Below are positions 53,150 through 62,893 of a DNA stretch of 64,000 nucleotides, piece after piece. The position numbers and the translations under genes are program-made. The notes under the pieces were generated by a model. That model worked only from the letters and a program-made list of their open reading frames with translations, was not told the origin of the DNA and did no database searches. The stretch is from Planctomycetota bacterium (GTDB lineage: Bacteria > Planctomycetota > Phycisphaerae > Phycisphaerales > UBA1924): contig JAFLCN010000012.1 in the NCBI GenBank assembly GCA_017303555.1, positions 1-64,000 on the forward strand, written 5' to 3'. Every line of letters starts with the position of its first letter. The stretch's first letter is position 1.

Positions 53150-53352
53150 TGCGCGAGCTTCCGCAGCGAGTCAGAGTGTTTCGTGAATGCAAATCGAATG
53201 GCGTCCATCGCTTGGCTATCGAGCTTTCCCTCCATCGTTCCGGCCATCAAGCGCAAGTACAACACCACGGTCAGCCCCATCGACTTTGCCTTCTGCTCGA
53301 TGTCGGCGGCAAGGTCAGGTGGAACGGAAATTGAGACATTCGGAGTCGTCAT
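53146..53352 (-). CDS. Antitoxin partner of the Doc toxin
   Basis: A 68-residue protein whose first half (VSISVPPDLAADIEQKAKSM) suggests a ribbon-helix-helix DNA-binding unit, as in small antitoxins that also repress their own operon. It starts at 53352 and its stop overlaps the toxin start by 4 bases (ATGA), so translation is probably coupled. The C-terminal half is helical and likely binds the toxin. The operator was not identified. Confidence 0.7.
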   Translation of the reverse strand: MTTPNVSISVPPDLAADIEQKAKSMGLTVVLYLRLMAGTMEGKLDSQAMDAIRFAFTKHSDSLRKLAQ

Positions 53353-53399
53353 GATTCATTATTCCCCTGTTCACGCGGCTCGAATTTGGTAGTTAGTGC

Positions 53400-54995
53400 C
53401 TACTCCCACTCAATCGTCGCCGGCGGCTTGCTCGAGATGTCATAAACCACCCGGTTCACGCCACGCACTTCGTTGATGATCCGGCTGCTGATTGTTGCCA
53501 GCACTTCGTACGGCAGGCGCACCCAATCGGCGGACATGAAGTCCTGCGTCTCGACCGCGCGGACGGCGACGCAGAAGTCATACGTGCGGCCGTCACCCAT
53601 CACGCCGACCGATTGAACCGGCAGCAGCACCGCGAAGACCTGGCTTGTCTTGCGATACAGGTTTGCCGCGATGATCTCTTCGAGAACGATTTCGTCGCAC
53701 TCGCGCAGGATGTCGAGCTTGGGCTTTGTCACGTCGCTGAGAATCCGCACGGCAAGCCCCGGTCCGGGGAACGGATGGCGCCAGATGATCTGATCGGGCA
53801 GACCCAGCACTTCGCCGAGCTTGCGCACCTCGTCTTTGAACAGATCGCGCAGCGGCTCGACGAGTTCGAAACCGAGTTGCTCCGGCAAACCTCCGACGTT
53901 GTGGTGCAGCTTGATTCCGGCGGATTGTCCGGCGTGCCCCTGACCCGATTCGATCACATCCGGATAGAGCGTGCCCTGCGCAAGGAAGTGGGCATCCTTG
54001 ATATCGCGTGAGGCGTGCTTGAAGACTTCGATAAAGCGGTGCCCGATCCGCTTGCGCTTTTCCTGCGGATCGGTGATGCCCTTGAGATCACCAAGAAACT
54101 CTTCCGACGCGTCGATCACACGCAGGTCCATCTTGAAGTGGTCGCGGAACGTCGCTTCCACCAGCTCGCGCTCGCCGTTGCGCAGCAGTCCGGTGTCAAC
54201 AAACACACACGTGAGCTGCTTGCCGATCGCCTTGTGCAGCAGCGCCGCGACAACGGACGAATCCACGCCGCCCGAAAGCCCGCAGACAACGTGCCCGGTT
54301 CCGACCTGTGCTCGCACCCGATCTGCCGCGGCACCCGCAAAGTCCGACATCCGCCAGGTGTTGCGGCAGTTGCAGATGTTGAAAAGAAAATTCTGGATGA
54401 TCTCAGAACCGTGGGGCGTGTGGGTTACCTCCGGGTGGAACTGCACGCCGTAGAAATTGCGTTTGCCCGCGCGGCTGCGTACCGCCGCCTGGGGGCAGGT
54501 CGGTGTCGAAGCGATTGTCTCGAACGCGGCCGCCGCCGACTCACGCACCTGATCGCCGTGCGACATCCAGACGGTCATCTTTTCCGGAACGGAAGCGAAG
54601 AGGTCGCTGCGGTCGGAGATGCCGATGACCGCGCGCCCGAATTCGCGATGATTGCCGGGGTCAACTTTACCACCGAGCAGGTGTGCCGCGAGCTGCATCC
54701 CGTAGCAGATTCCCAGAACAGGGATTCCCAGCTCGAAGATCGCCGGGTCCATGGTCGGGGCGCCGCGTTCGTACACGCTCATCGGCCCGCCGGAAAGGAC
54801 GATCCCCTTCGGCGCCATTTGGCGGATCTCCTGTGGTGTGATGGAGGGCGCAACAAGCACCGAATACACACCCGCCTCGCGGATTCGGCGGGTTATGAGT
54901 TGAGCCGTTTGGCCCCCGAAGTCGATGACGGGGACAATGTCGCCGGCGATCGCGGGTTTCGTTGCCGAACTGTTCGATGGTGTGCTGCTGGACAA
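53400..54995 (-). CDS. guaA: GMP synthase (glutamine-hydrolysing)
   Basis: A 531-residue enzyme that converts XMP to GMP. The start is a TTG at 54995, with AAGAGG about 7 bases upstream. No ATG lies near the domain start ([20 protein letters not shown]). The glutamine amidotransferase nucleophile is Cys97 ([15 protein letters not shown]) with GVQFHPEV completing the triad. The ATP pyrophosphatase loop is [17 protein letters not shown], and the C-terminal dimerisation domain ends in PPATIEWE. It is divergent from the lipoprotein gene at 55079. Confidence 0.95.
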   Translation of the reverse strand: MSSSTPSNSSATKPAIAGDIVPVIDFGGQTAQLITRRIREAGVYSVLVAPSITPQEIRQMAPKGIVLSGGPMSVYERGAPTMDPAIFELGIPVLGICYGMQLAAHLLGGKVDPGNHREFGRAVIGISDRSDLFASVPEKMTVWMSHGDQVRESAAAAFETIASTPTCPQAAVRSRAGKRNFYGVQFHPEVTHTPHGSEIIQNFLFNICNCRNTWRMSDFAGAAADRVRAQVGTGHVVCGLSGGVDSSVVAALLHKAIGKQLTCVFVDTGLLRNGERELVEATFRDHFKMDLRVIDASEEFLGDLKGITDPQEKRKRIGHRFIEVFKHASRDIKDAHFLAQGTLYPDVIESGQGHAGQSAGIKLHHNVGGLPEQLGFELVEPLRDLFKDEVRKLGEVLGLPDQIIWRHPFPGPGLAVRILSDVTKPKLDILRECDEIVLEEIIAANLYRKTSQVFAVLLPVQSVGVMGDGRTYDFCVAVRAVETQDFMSADWVRLPYEVLATISSRIINEVRGVNRVVYDISSKPPATIEWE

Positions 54996-55078
54996 CCGTT
55001 GGCCTCTTTCTTGCGGGAGCGTGCGGAGTGTACGGTTCGTGGATGGGGGCGGGACGGCGGTGGCCAGAGGCTGATACG

Positions 55079-55468
55079 ATGAAATGCGTGAAGATTCCAG
55101 CGACCTTCCTTCTGGCGTCGATTGGGGCTTGGGCGGGTTGCAGCTACACCCCAAGCTTTGATTCGCCCAACCCACAGATGCGTTCGTGGGCAACCGTTCA
55201 GGCGGCGGATTCGACCAATCCGGCCGACTTCCCCAAGCTGGTCGAACAGCTCGACGCCGACGACGCGGACACACGGATGCTGGCCATCTGCGTGCTGGAG
55301 CGGCGAACGGGCACGACTCGTGGTTTCGACTACGCGGCGCCGCGTGCGGAGCGTGCGGCAAGCGTCAAGGAGTGGCAGCAATGGGCGGAGCAATACGCAA
55401 CCCAACCTACTCGAGGCCGGTCCTCCGGCTCGCGACGCAAGAAGAGGCCATTCGGAGCGATCGGATGA
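55079..55468 (+). CDS. Small lipoprotein of unknown function
   Basis: A 129-residue exported lipoprotein. A signal sequence ending in the lipobox WAGC ([16 protein letters not shown] then Cys) is followed by a short domain with one HEAT-like unit ([20 protein letters not shown]), WQQWAEQY and a basic, Ser-rich tail. It overlaps the kinase gene downstream by 4 bases and diverges from guaA. It may be translationally coupled to the kinase gene, but no joint function is known. Confidence 0.65.
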   Translation: MKCVKIPATFLLASIGAWAGCSYTPSFDSPNPQMRSWATVQAADSTNPADFPKLVEQLDADDADTRMLAICVLERRTGTTRGFDYAAPRAERAASVKEWQQWAEQYATQPTRGRSSGSRRKKRPFGAIG

Positions 55469-55965
55469 CTTCCGCCGACTCGATGAAAGGAGCCCACGTC
55501 CGGATGGAGCTGCTCAGCAGCCCCATCTACACGAGCGGAGCACGCGACTTCGTCCAGGCCGTGACACGCCGGCTTGGTTTTGCCGAGCTGGATTGCAACC
55601 AGATCGCCCTCGCCGTTGACGAGGCCCTCTGCAACATCATGCGCCACGGCTACGAGAACAAGCCCGATCAACCGATCTGGCTGGCCGTTTGGCCGGTTGA
55701 AGAGGGGGGAACTTCGAGCGGCATTCAAATTGTGATCGAGGACCTCGCCCGGCAGATCGAGCCGGCGATGATCAAGGGACGCGAGCTCCACGATGTGAAG
55801 CCGGGCGGGCTTGGCGTTCACGTTATCAAAGAAGTCATGGATAAGGTCACCTACGAAAAACGCCCCGAGGGCGGCATGCGGCTCACGATGGTCAAGCATC
55901 TGAAGCCCGCCCCCGGAAGCGACGCGACAGGACGGTGCGAGGGAGGAAAGGGTTGTCATGCCTGA
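55465..55965 (+). CDS. RsbW-like anti-sigma-factor serine kinase
   Basis: A 166-residue GHKL ATPase. The N-box is ALAVDEALCNIMRHGYENK and the glycine-rich lid region is VKPGGLGVHVIKEVMDKV, as in RsbW and SpoIIAB kinases. The start at 55465 overlaps the preceding stop by 4 bases; ATGs at 55483 and 55507 are alternatives. Such kinases bind a sigma factor and phosphorylate a STAS antagonist. The next gene encodes a STAS protein, overlapping by 8 bases. No sigma factor gene is in the window. Confidence 0.85.
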   Translation: MTSADSMKGAHVRMELLSSPIYTSGARDFVQAVTRRLGFAELDCNQIALAVDEALCNIMRHGYENKPDQPIWLAVWPVEEGGTSSGIQIVIEDLARQIEPAMIKGRELHDVKPGGLGVHVIKEVMDKVTYEKRPEGGMRLTMVKHLKPAPGSDATGRCEGGKGCHA

Positions 55966-56308
55966 CGGACAGACGTTGCAAGTTGGTTTCGAGACGCAGG
56001 GCCAGAATGTCATTGTGTCGCCGCAAGGTGAAATCGGGTACAGCGAAGCGACCGTCTTCCGCACCTGGCTCCGCAAGGCCCACGATTCCAAGTCGCCCCG
56101 CATCATCGTCGATCTCGCGAAGGTCGACTACATGAACACCCCCGGCGTGGCGACGCTCGTCGAGTCGCTCCAGATCTCCAAGCGGAACAAGACCCGCCTG
56201 ATACTCTGCGGCATGAACGAGAAGGTTTTCGCCATCTTCAAGATCGCCCGCCTTGATACCGTGTTCGAGATCTGCCCGACCCTGGCCGACGCATCGGCGA
56301 AGGCCTGA
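55958..56308 (+). CDS. STAS-domain anti-anti-sigma-factor-like protein
   Basis: A 116-residue STAS protein (SPQGEIGYSEATVFRTWLRK, IIVDLAKVDYMNTPGVATLV). At the place where SpoIIAA/RsbV have the phosphorylated Ser in a DSSG pattern, it has NTPG, so Thr would be the acceptor. It overlaps the kinase gene by 8 bases and lies 24 bases before an MlaE-type permease gene. It could therefore serve either in partner switching with the kinase or, as MlaB does, as part of the transporter. Confidence 0.85.
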   Translation: MPDGQTLQVGFETQGQNVIVSPQGEIGYSEATVFRTWLRKAHDSKSPRIIVDLAKVDYMNTPGVATLVESLQISKRNKTRLILCGMNEKVFAIFKIARLDTVFEICPTLADASAKA

Positions 56309-56332
56309 TTTCGCCGAGAACATCCCGCATCC

Positions 56333-57175
56333 ATGAGCGATTCAAGCGGACAACAAGGTGCCTCTTTCACGCCGTTCAGCGTGTTCGGTCTGGTTTCCTC
56401 TCGAGCGATCGCGTTCGTGGCCCACGTCGGCGCGATCACGCTGCTCTTCGCAAACGCCGCCCACTGGATCATCCGTTCGGTCTATCAACCCAAGGTCCGC
56501 ATCGGCCGATCGGCGATCGTCTCGCAGATCGTCCGCATCGGCGTCCGCTCGATCGGCATCGTCAGCCTCGTTTCCGGCTGTGTCGGCCTCATCCTGGCGT
56601 TCCAGCTCGCCCCGCCACTCGATGAATTCGGCCAGAAGGACAAGGTTGCCAACATCGTCGGCGTCGCGGTTCTCCGCGAACTCGGACCGCTGATCGCGGC
56701 AATTGTGCTCACCGGTTTCGCCGGCGCATCGATCGCGGCGGAAATCGGCACGATGGTTGTTGGCGAAGAAATCGAAGCGCTCGAAGCGCACGCGATGAAT
56801 CCGGTGAAGTTCCTCGTCGTCCCGCGCGTCATCGCGTCCATTCTCTCGCTCACCGCGATCTCCGTCATCGGCGACGTCGTCGCCGTTGCCGCGGCCCTCG
56901 GCATTTCCATGGTCGCGCTCGACATCCCGTACGCCGTCTTCATGAGCAACCTCTACGACCAGGTTAAGCTCGTGGACTTCCTGACCGGCGTTTCCAAGGG
57001 TGCCGTTTTCGGGCTCTTGATCGCGATTATCGCGTGTTACAACGGGCTCAAGGTAACGGGTGGCGCGATGGGGGTGGGGATCGCGACGACGAGCACGGTG
57101 GTGCAGTCGGTGGTCGCGGTGATTGTCTGCGATCTGGTTTTCACGACCATTTTCTTCGCGCTCGGGATGGTGTAG
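56333..57175 (+). CDS. mlaE: MlaE/YrbE-family ABC transporter permease
   Basis: A 280-residue inner-membrane protein with about five membrane segments. The family core is present: VSLVSGCVGLILAFQLAPPL, IVGVAVLRELGPLIAAIVLT and FAGASIAAEIGTMVVGEEIE followed by ALEAHAMNPVKFLVVPRVIA. MlaE proteins form the membrane part of phospholipid or sterol transport complexes. The ATPase (MlaF) and the MCE protein (MlaD) are not adjacent; the next gene is ribH. Confidence 0.9.
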   Translation: MSDSSGQQGASFTPFSVFGLVSSRAIAFVAHVGAITLLFANAAHWIIRSVYQPKVRIGRSAIVSQIVRIGVRSIGIVSLVSGCVGLILAFQLAPPLDEFGQKDKVANIVGVAVLRELGPLIAAIVLTGFAGASIAAEIGTMVVGEEIEALEAHAMNPVKFLVVPRVIASILSLTAISVIGDVVAVAAALGISMVALDIPYAVFMSNLYDQVKLVDFLTGVSKGAVFGLLIAIIACYNGLKVTGGAMGVGIATTSTVVQSVVAVIVCDLVFTTIFFALGMV

Positions 57176-57227
57176 AAGCGAACCGCGAGCCGGAAAAGCG
57201 GGTTCGCCGGACGTACCATCCGCCCTC

Positions 57228-57791
57228 ATGGCTTCAAGACGAGTTGCTCCGAACAAACCCGGGCGGGCGGGTTCGCCGCGGATTGCGGTGGTGGTCAGTC
57301 GCTACAACGCGACGGTGACGGATCGGTTGTGTTTGGGGGCGATCGAAGCGACGGTGCGCCGGACGGGGCGGACGCCGGAAGTGTTCGATGCGCCGGGGGC
57401 GTTTGAGCTGCCGGTTGTTTGCGATGCCGCGGCGATGAGCGGAAGGTTCGCGGGGGTGGTTGCGCTCGGGTGCCTGATCCGGGGCGAGACGATTCATGAT
57501 CGCGTGATCGCGGACAGTGTGGCGACGGCGATTCAGGATTCGATGCTGAAGACCGGAGTGCCGATCGCGTTCGGCGTGCTGACCGTGGACAACGCCGAGC
57601 AGGCCGAGGCCAGGGCCGGTGGCGAGCACGGGAACAAGGGAATCGAGGCGGTTGAAGCGCTCCTCGACACGATCGAAACGCTGGGAGCGGTGCGGGACGG
57701 GCGCGAAAAAAGAATCGGACGCACGTTGCCTGACAAGCTGAATTCGAACAGGACTGGCAAGAAGACCGGGGCGCGGCGGAGGAAAGGTTGA
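57228..57791 (+). CDS. ribH: 6,7-dimethyl-8-ribityllumazine synthase
   Basis: A 187-residue riboflavin-pathway enzyme. The start is the ATG at 57228. Motifs are RIAVVVSRYNATVTDRLCLG, DAPGAFELPVVCDAA, VALGCLIRGETIHDRVIADS and PIAFGVLTVDNAEQAEARAG with HGNKGIEA. It forms an icosahedral or pentameric shell in other bacteria. It has a basic C-terminal tail. It lies 1 base before nusB, as in many bacteria. Confidence 0.94.
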   Translation: MASRRVAPNKPGRAGSPRIAVVVSRYNATVTDRLCLGAIEATVRRTGRTPEVFDAPGAFELPVVCDAAAMSGRFAGVVALGCLIRGETIHDRVIADSVATAIQDSMLKTGVPIAFGVLTVDNAEQAEARAGGEHGNKGIEAVEALLDTIETLGAVRDGREKRIGRTLPDKLNSNRTGKKTGARRRKG

Positions 57792-57792
57792 G

Positions 57793-58314
57793 ATGGCCGA
57801 ACAGATGTTGATCCGCCGCATGGCGTTTCTCGCGCTCTTTCAGCTCGACGCACGGGGTGATTTGACCGATGCCGAGCTCGAATCGTCGGTGCTGCACGGG
57901 GATGATCCGAAGATCGATGCACCGGGCGTGAAGGCTTCTGAGCAAAGCAAGGCGTGGACGCTGGCTCGCGACGCGTATGCGGATCGCAAGCGATGCGACG
58001 ACGTGATGAAGAACCTGGCGCCGGAATGGCCCGCCTACCGGCAAGCGGCGGTGGACCGTGCGCTACTGAGGCTTGCGCACTTTGAGATTCATAGCGAGCG
58101 CGTGCCCGCCCCGATCGCGATCGATGCGGCAGTCGAGCTCGCCAAGGAGTTCAGCACCGAGAAGTCGCCGGGCTTCATCAACGCGTTGCTGGACCAGGCG
58201 GCCAAGAAGAAGGCTGCCAAGAAGGAATCGAAGAAGAACGCCGCGGACGCTGATTCCAAGCCGGATGACGATGAGTTGGGCGGCAACGCCTCCGACGCCG
58301 GAGCGGGCGACTGA
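57793..58314 (+). CDS. nusB: Transcription antitermination factor NusB
   Basis: A 173-residue protein with an all-helical NusB domain: RRMAFLALFQLD, ALLRLAHFEIHSERVPAPIA and INALLDQAAKK. A 30-residue charged, Lys/Asp-rich tail follows, which is unusual but consistent with the high charge of the region. NusB with S10 binds boxA RNA of rRNA leaders. It lies between ribH and ftsY; its stop overlaps the ftsY start by 1 base (TGATG). Confidence 0.9.
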   Translation: MAEQMLIRRMAFLALFQLDARGDLTDAELESSVLHGDDPKIDAPGVKASEQSKAWTLARDAYADRKRCDDVMKNLAPEWPAYRQAAVDRALLRLAHFEIHSERVPAPIAIDAAVELAKEFSTEKSPGFINALLDQAAKKKAAKKESKKNAADADSKPDDDELGGNASDAGAGD

Positions 58315-59284
58315 TGGGTCTGTTTTCCGCGATTACGGCCAAGATCAAGGGCGGCCTTGCGAAGACGCGCGAGGTGTTCGTCAGCGGGCTCAAGTCGCTG
58401 CTGCTCGGACGCAAGCTGGATGAGGCGACGATTGCGGAAATCCGGAGACGGTTGATCGAAGCGGACGTCGGCGTGAAGACGACCGATCGGTTCGTTGCGC
58501 ACATTCAGGAGCAGTTTCGGGCCGGGAGGATCGACAAGGGCGATCAGGTGCTCGAGTACCTGAAGGGCGAGTTGCGTTCGATGTGGCCGCCGGAGGACCG
58601 CGAGCTGCGATTCGCGCCGGCGGGCGAGAAGCCGACGGTGATTCTCGTGACGGGTGTGAATGGTGCCGGGAAAACAACGAGTATCAGCAAGCTCGCGAAG
58701 CTGCTGCAATCGCGCGGGAACAAGGTCATGCTCGGCGCGTGCGATACCTTTCGCGCGGGCGCGGTGCGCCAGCTCGAGATCTGGGGCGAGCGGCTTGGCA
58801 TTGATGTCGTGAAGGGGCAGCAGGGTGGCGACCCGGCAGCCGTCGCGTTCGATGCATGTCAGGCGGCGAAGTCACGCGGCGTGGATGTGCTGATTCTGGA
58901 TACAGCCGGGCGGTTGCAGACCCAAGACCCGCTCATGCGTCAGTTGACCAAGATCCGCTCGGTCGTGAGCAAACAAATTCCCGGTGGCCCGCATGAAGTG
59001 CTGATCGTGCTCGATGCAACCGCCGGCCAAAACGCCCTGCGTCAGGCAGAAGAGTTCGATCGCGCGATCGCGGGCGCGAGCGGCAACCAGCCCAAGCCCG
59101 CGGATGCGCTCGGCGTGACGGGGATATTCCTTGCGAAGCTCGACGGAACCGCCAAGGGCGGCATCGTCGTCGCGATCAAGGAAGCCACGAAGATACCGGT
59201 GAAATTCATCGGAGTCGGCGAGACGCCGGACGATGTGCAGCCGTTCGAGCCGGAGAAGTTCGTGGATGCGCTATTTGAAGAGTG

Positions 59285-59285
<1 letters not shown>
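58314..59285 (+). CDS. ftsY: Signal recognition particle receptor FtsY
   Basis: A 323-residue SRP receptor GTPase. It keeps the N and G domains but lacks the long acidic A domain, so the N-terminus (LFSAITAKIKGGLAKTREVF) may bind the membrane directly. GTPase motifs: GVNGAGKTTSISKLAK, the insertion-box DTFRAGAVRQLE, DTAGRLQ, and LAKLDGTAKGG. It targets ribosomes with nascent membrane proteins to the translocon together with Ffh, which is not in the window. Confidence 0.95.
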
Positions 59286-59462
<177 letters not shown>

Positions 59463-59474
59463 TTCGATCTTGCT

Positions 59475-61244
59475 TTACCCGATGATCTTGCGTCGCTGGC
59501 TTACGTAATCCCAGAGCACGAAGCGATCGAGGTCGTTGCCGCCGGTGAAGAAAACGCGGCCGCCGGTGGTTTCCGCCATTTTCTGAGCGAAGCGGATGTC
59601 TTCGTGCGTCTGCGACCAGCTTGGCAACAGGAAGATGTTGATCGTGATGTTCTCTTTCGCGCAGAGGTTGGCCTCGCGCATCGTTGCTTCTTCCGTTCGT
59701 GGATCGGGCGGGTAGAGCATGTAGAGGTCACTGCCTTCGAAGTGGGCGGTGGGCAGGCCGTCGGTGATGAGCATCGCCTGGCGATTCGGTGTGTCCTGTG
59801 CCGCGAGAAGCTGGCGTGTGAGTTGAAGGGCGCGCTGGATGTTGGTGAAGTGCTGGGGGACGCGTGATTCGACGACGCGCGGGTCGCTCATGTCGGCTTT
59901 GAGGCGGACGACGGGGCTGTTGAGCGAGACCATCTTGGGCATCAGCGTCGGCAGTTCGCTGGTCGGGCGCACCTTCGCGAAGGTGTACATCTCGATGATG
60001 CGGAGGAAGTCACCGGGGTATTCGGAACGGATGAGGCCATCGAGGGCCATGCCCATGCGTTTGACGTGGATGTACTGGCCGCTGTAGCGCATCGAGCCGG
60101 ACATGTCGAGCAGCACGCACGAGGCGCATCGCGGGCTGTTGCGGGTGCGATGGATTTCGATGTCGCCGGTTTCGAGGCGGAGGCGCTTCGTTCCGGCGGG
60201 TTTGCTTTCACGAGCGGAGCGGATGGCCGCGTTGACGAAGCTGGTGGGGGCATCGATGTTCGCGATGGAATCGCCGAATTCGTACGGTTTGGTGCGAGGA
60301 AGTTCGACCGCGCCTTCGCCGTAGATCGGCCCCGTGTGGCGGCCCGAACGCGCGGCCTGCAACTCGCTGAAAATCTCGCTGAGGACGCGGTTCTGGAAGA
60401 TCTTGGCGGCCTTGGGCGTTAGTCGCAGGCCCTGCTTGGACTGCTCGATTCCCTGGCGTTCCATTTCCTGCCGCAGGTAGTCCTCGATCTGCCGCTGCAT
60501 GTCGTTGATGTTCTCGATCTCTTCGGACTGGGCGAACTGGGAGAGTTCTTCGAGATCGATGATGGCGAGCTGCGCGTTCTGCTTGGCATCTTTGAGCTGC
60601 TCGAGCAGGCGATCGATGGCTTCGAGTTCTTCCTTCAGCTCGATCGCGAACTCGACATCGGTCTTCTCCTGACCGGTGAAGGCGTATTTCCCAGCGAGTT
60701 GGTCGAGCTGGTAGCGGTCGCCGAGTGCGGAGGTGATACGCATCAGCTCCTGCGAGAAGGGAGCGTTGTCGTCGCGCTGCGCTTCCCAGAGTTTTTCCAG
60801 GTCGCGGATCTGTTCGTTCTTGGCGAACTTCTCGAAGGCGGACCGGAATTTCGCGGGCGGGTGTGCTTCGCTGAGAGTCTGGCGATACTGCGCTGCCGCG
60901 GCTTTGCGGGCGGAGTCGACTTCGTACGTTTCGAGAATCCGTCTCTTGCGTTCTTCGAGCATTGCGATCAGGGAATCCAGGCTCGGGCCGAGTTTCGGGA
61001 ACATGCTCGGATCGAGCTTGATCGCGTTTGCGAGTTCTTCCGGAGTCAGATCGCGTGTCGAGCCGTAGGCAAGCATGTGCTCCATCGCGGCCGACGCGAG
61101 ATCGGGCGGGGGCGCGGTGGGAGAAGGGAAGTTCTTTGGGTCGTATCCGAGATAGGTGTGGATGAGACCCGGATGCGCAATATCGCTCACGCGGCCAGAG
61201 GCCGAGCTTGGCGCGGGCTCGGGATGTGCTTCACCTTCACTCAT
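59475..61244 (-). CDS. VWA-domain protein paired with an AAA ATPase
   Basis: A 589-residue cytoplasmic protein. The N-terminal 330 residues are helical with coiled-coil features (ELEAIDRLLEQLKDAKQNAQ). From about residue 390 a VWA domain follows, with the metal-ion site LLDMSGSMR and LITDGLP. It resembles the VWA (ChlD-, CobT- or ViaA-like) partners of AAA ATPases. It lies 3 bases after the AAA gene on the same strand, so the two proteins probably act together. The client is unknown. Confidence 0.85.
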   Translation of the reverse strand: MSEGEAHPEPAPSSASGRVSDIAHPGLIHTYLGYDPKNFPSPTAPPPDLASAAMEHMLAYGSTRDLTPEELANAIKLDPSMFPKLGPSLDSLIAMLEERKRRILETYEVDSARKAAAAQYRQTLSEAHPPAKFRSAFEKFAKNEQIRDLEKLWEAQRDDNAPFSQELMRITSALGDRYQLDQLAGKYAFTGQEKTDVEFAIELKEELEAIDRLLEQLKDAKQNAQLAIIDLEELSQFAQSEEIENINDMQRQIEDYLRQEMERQGIEQSKQGLRLTPKAAKIFQNRVLSEIFSELQAARSGRHTGPIYGEGAVELPRTKPYEFGDSIANIDAPTSFVNAAIRSARESKPAGTKRLRLETGDIEIHRTRNSPRCASCVLLDMSGSMRYSGQYIHVKRMGMALDGLIRSEYPGDFLRIIEMYTFAKVRPTSELPTLMPKMVSLNSPVVRLKADMSDPRVVESRVPQHFTNIQRALQLTRQLLAAQDTPNRQAMLITDGLPTAHFEGSDLYMLYPPDPRTEEATMREANLCAKENITINIFLLPSWSQTHEDIRFAQKMAETTGGRVFFTGGNDLDRFVLWDYVSQRRKIIG

Positions 61245-61247
61245 GAC

Positions 61248-62714
61248 TCAGGTTTCATACGTGATCGTGCCGTGGCGCTGCGAGCGGCTGATCCGATCCG
61301 CGGCATAGAGCCCGCTCAAGACAAACTCCACGCAGCTCGCCCGCACCGCGGCATCGGTCGAGGCGTTGACTTCAAACGCCTTGTCCCAAACCGGGGGCAC
61401 ACGCTTGAGCAGCTTCTCGTAGTGCGAACTCGGCAGCATGTCGCCGACTTCGATCTTGACGCCCTTGGCAAAGATCTCGCCGATCTCGGCAAGGCCGTGC
61501 TCGGTCACATACTCCGTGAAAACGGTCTTGATCGCTTCCGCGGCAATCGCATCGAGTACCTGCTTTTCAGAGAGTTGATGGCTCCCCATCATGTCCAGTT
61601 CGAGCTTGCCGGTTGCCGTGGTATGGAAGTGGGCGAGATCGCTGATGCGCGGGACCGCCGGCTTTTCGTTGAGCCGGATCGCGCGCTGGCGAGCGGAGGC
61701 GATCATCGTTCGGTACATCGCGATGCTGAGGCGAGCGGAAACGCCCGAAGCGTGATCGACGTATTTGCTCTTACGGGCAGCAATCGAGATCTGCTCGACA
61801 ATCTCTTTCATGAAGCGAGGAATGATGACGGGGAACTCGCCACCGAGGAAATCGGCGCTCTCTCCCTTGGCCGCTTCCTGCTCCATGATCTCGATGCCGA
61901 GATCGCGCTCGAGCGGATAGTGAGTCTGGATCGTGCTGCCGATTCGGTCCTTGAGCTGCGGAATGACCTTGCCCGAGCGGTTGTACGTGCTCGGGTTGGC
62001 GGAGAAGAGCACCAAGATGTCGAGGTCAAACTTGACCGGGAAGCCGCGAATCTGGACATCGCGTTCCTCGAGGATGTTGAAGAGGCCGACCTGGACGAGA
62101 TCGTCGAGGTCGGGCAGTTCGTTCATGGCGAAGATGCCGCGGTGCATGCGGGGGATGAGGCCGAAGTGGAGAGATTCTTCGAGCGACATGCTCGCGCCTT
62201 CGGCGAGTTTGCCCGGGTCGATCTCGCCGATCACGTCGGCGAACTTGGTGCCGGGCGCGAGGCGCTCGGCGTACCGGTCTTCGCGCGACCACCACGCGAT
62301 GGGGGCGGCTTCGCCGTACTGCGCGAGGAACGCGCGGCCGACGGTCGTGATCGGGCTTTCGGGGTCTTCGTGGACGGGGGAGCCGCCGCGGAAGGAGGCC
62401 GGGATATCGAGGTAGGGGATGAATGCGTCGAGAAAGCGGGGGAGCTGACGCATCAGGCGGCTCTTGGCCTGACCTTTTTCGCCGAGAAAGAGCATGTCGT
62501 GCCCGGCGAGGATCGCGTTGATGATCTCGGGGATGACGGTGCTGTCGAAACCGACGATGCCGGGGAAGAGCGCGTCGCCGGAGCGGAGGGCGCGGCTGAG
62601 GTTGGCGCGCAGCTCGGCCTTGACGGAACGGGATTTCCAGCCGGAGGCGCGTAAGTCCTTGAGCGTGGGGGGGAGATTGGACGGAATCGGGTTGTCGGTG
62701 GAGGCGTTCTTCAT
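61248..62714 (-). CDS. AAA ATPase of the MoxR/magnesium-chelatase I type
   Basis: A 488-residue ATPase. Walker A is GEKGQAKS. The Walker B position reads [19 protein letters not shown], with Asn where MoxR has Asp before Glu. Sensor-1 is [20 protein letters not shown] and the Arg-finger and lid regions follow. It is longer than standard MoxR because of an N-terminal and a C-terminal extension. The adjacent VWA gene makes an ATPase-VWA pair like chelatase I/D. Whether it inserts metal or acts as a chaperone is not visible. Confidence 0.85.
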   Translation of the reverse strand: MKNASTDNPIPSNLPPTLKDLRASGWKSRSVKAELRANLSRALRSGDALFPGIVGFDSTVIPEIINAILAGHDMLFLGEKGQAKSRLMRQLPRFLDAFIPYLDIPASFRGGSPVHEDPESPITTVGRAFLAQYGEAAPIAWWSREDRYAERLAPGTKFADVIGEIDPGKLAEGASMSLEESLHFGLIPRMHRGIFAMNELPDLDDLVQVGLFNILEERDVQIRGFPVKFDLDILVLFSANPSTYNRSGKVIPQLKDRIGSTIQTHYPLERDLGIEIMEQEAAKGESADFLGGEFPVIIPRFMKEIVEQISIAARKSKYVDHASGVSARLSIAMYRTMIASARQRAIRLNEKPAVPRISDLAHFHTTATGKLELDMMGSHQLSEKQVLDAIAAEAIKTVFTEYVTEHGLAEIGEIFAKGVKIEVGDMLPSSHYEKLLKRVPPVWDKAFEVNASTDAAVRASCVEFVLSGLYAADRISRSQRHGTITYET

Positions 62715-62893
62715 GGGTACGAAAGGAAACTCGCCGGAATGCCATTGTTGGATGCAGACAAAGGCACTTCGATGCGGATTTCAGGGCTGACCGGCGTGCG
62801 AAGCGGGCGTATCGTCGTTTTCTGATGGCCTTCGGGCTGGCCCGAGAGAGAGGCCCTGTTCGGCGCCCAATTTGGTAAGGTGAACGCACTCAT

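Noticed and set aside
60699..62654. A 651-codon open frame on the plus strand
   Set aside because: It is antisense to the AAA/VWA pair, which has full motifs. The translation is a featureless Arg/Asp/Glu/Val-rich string.
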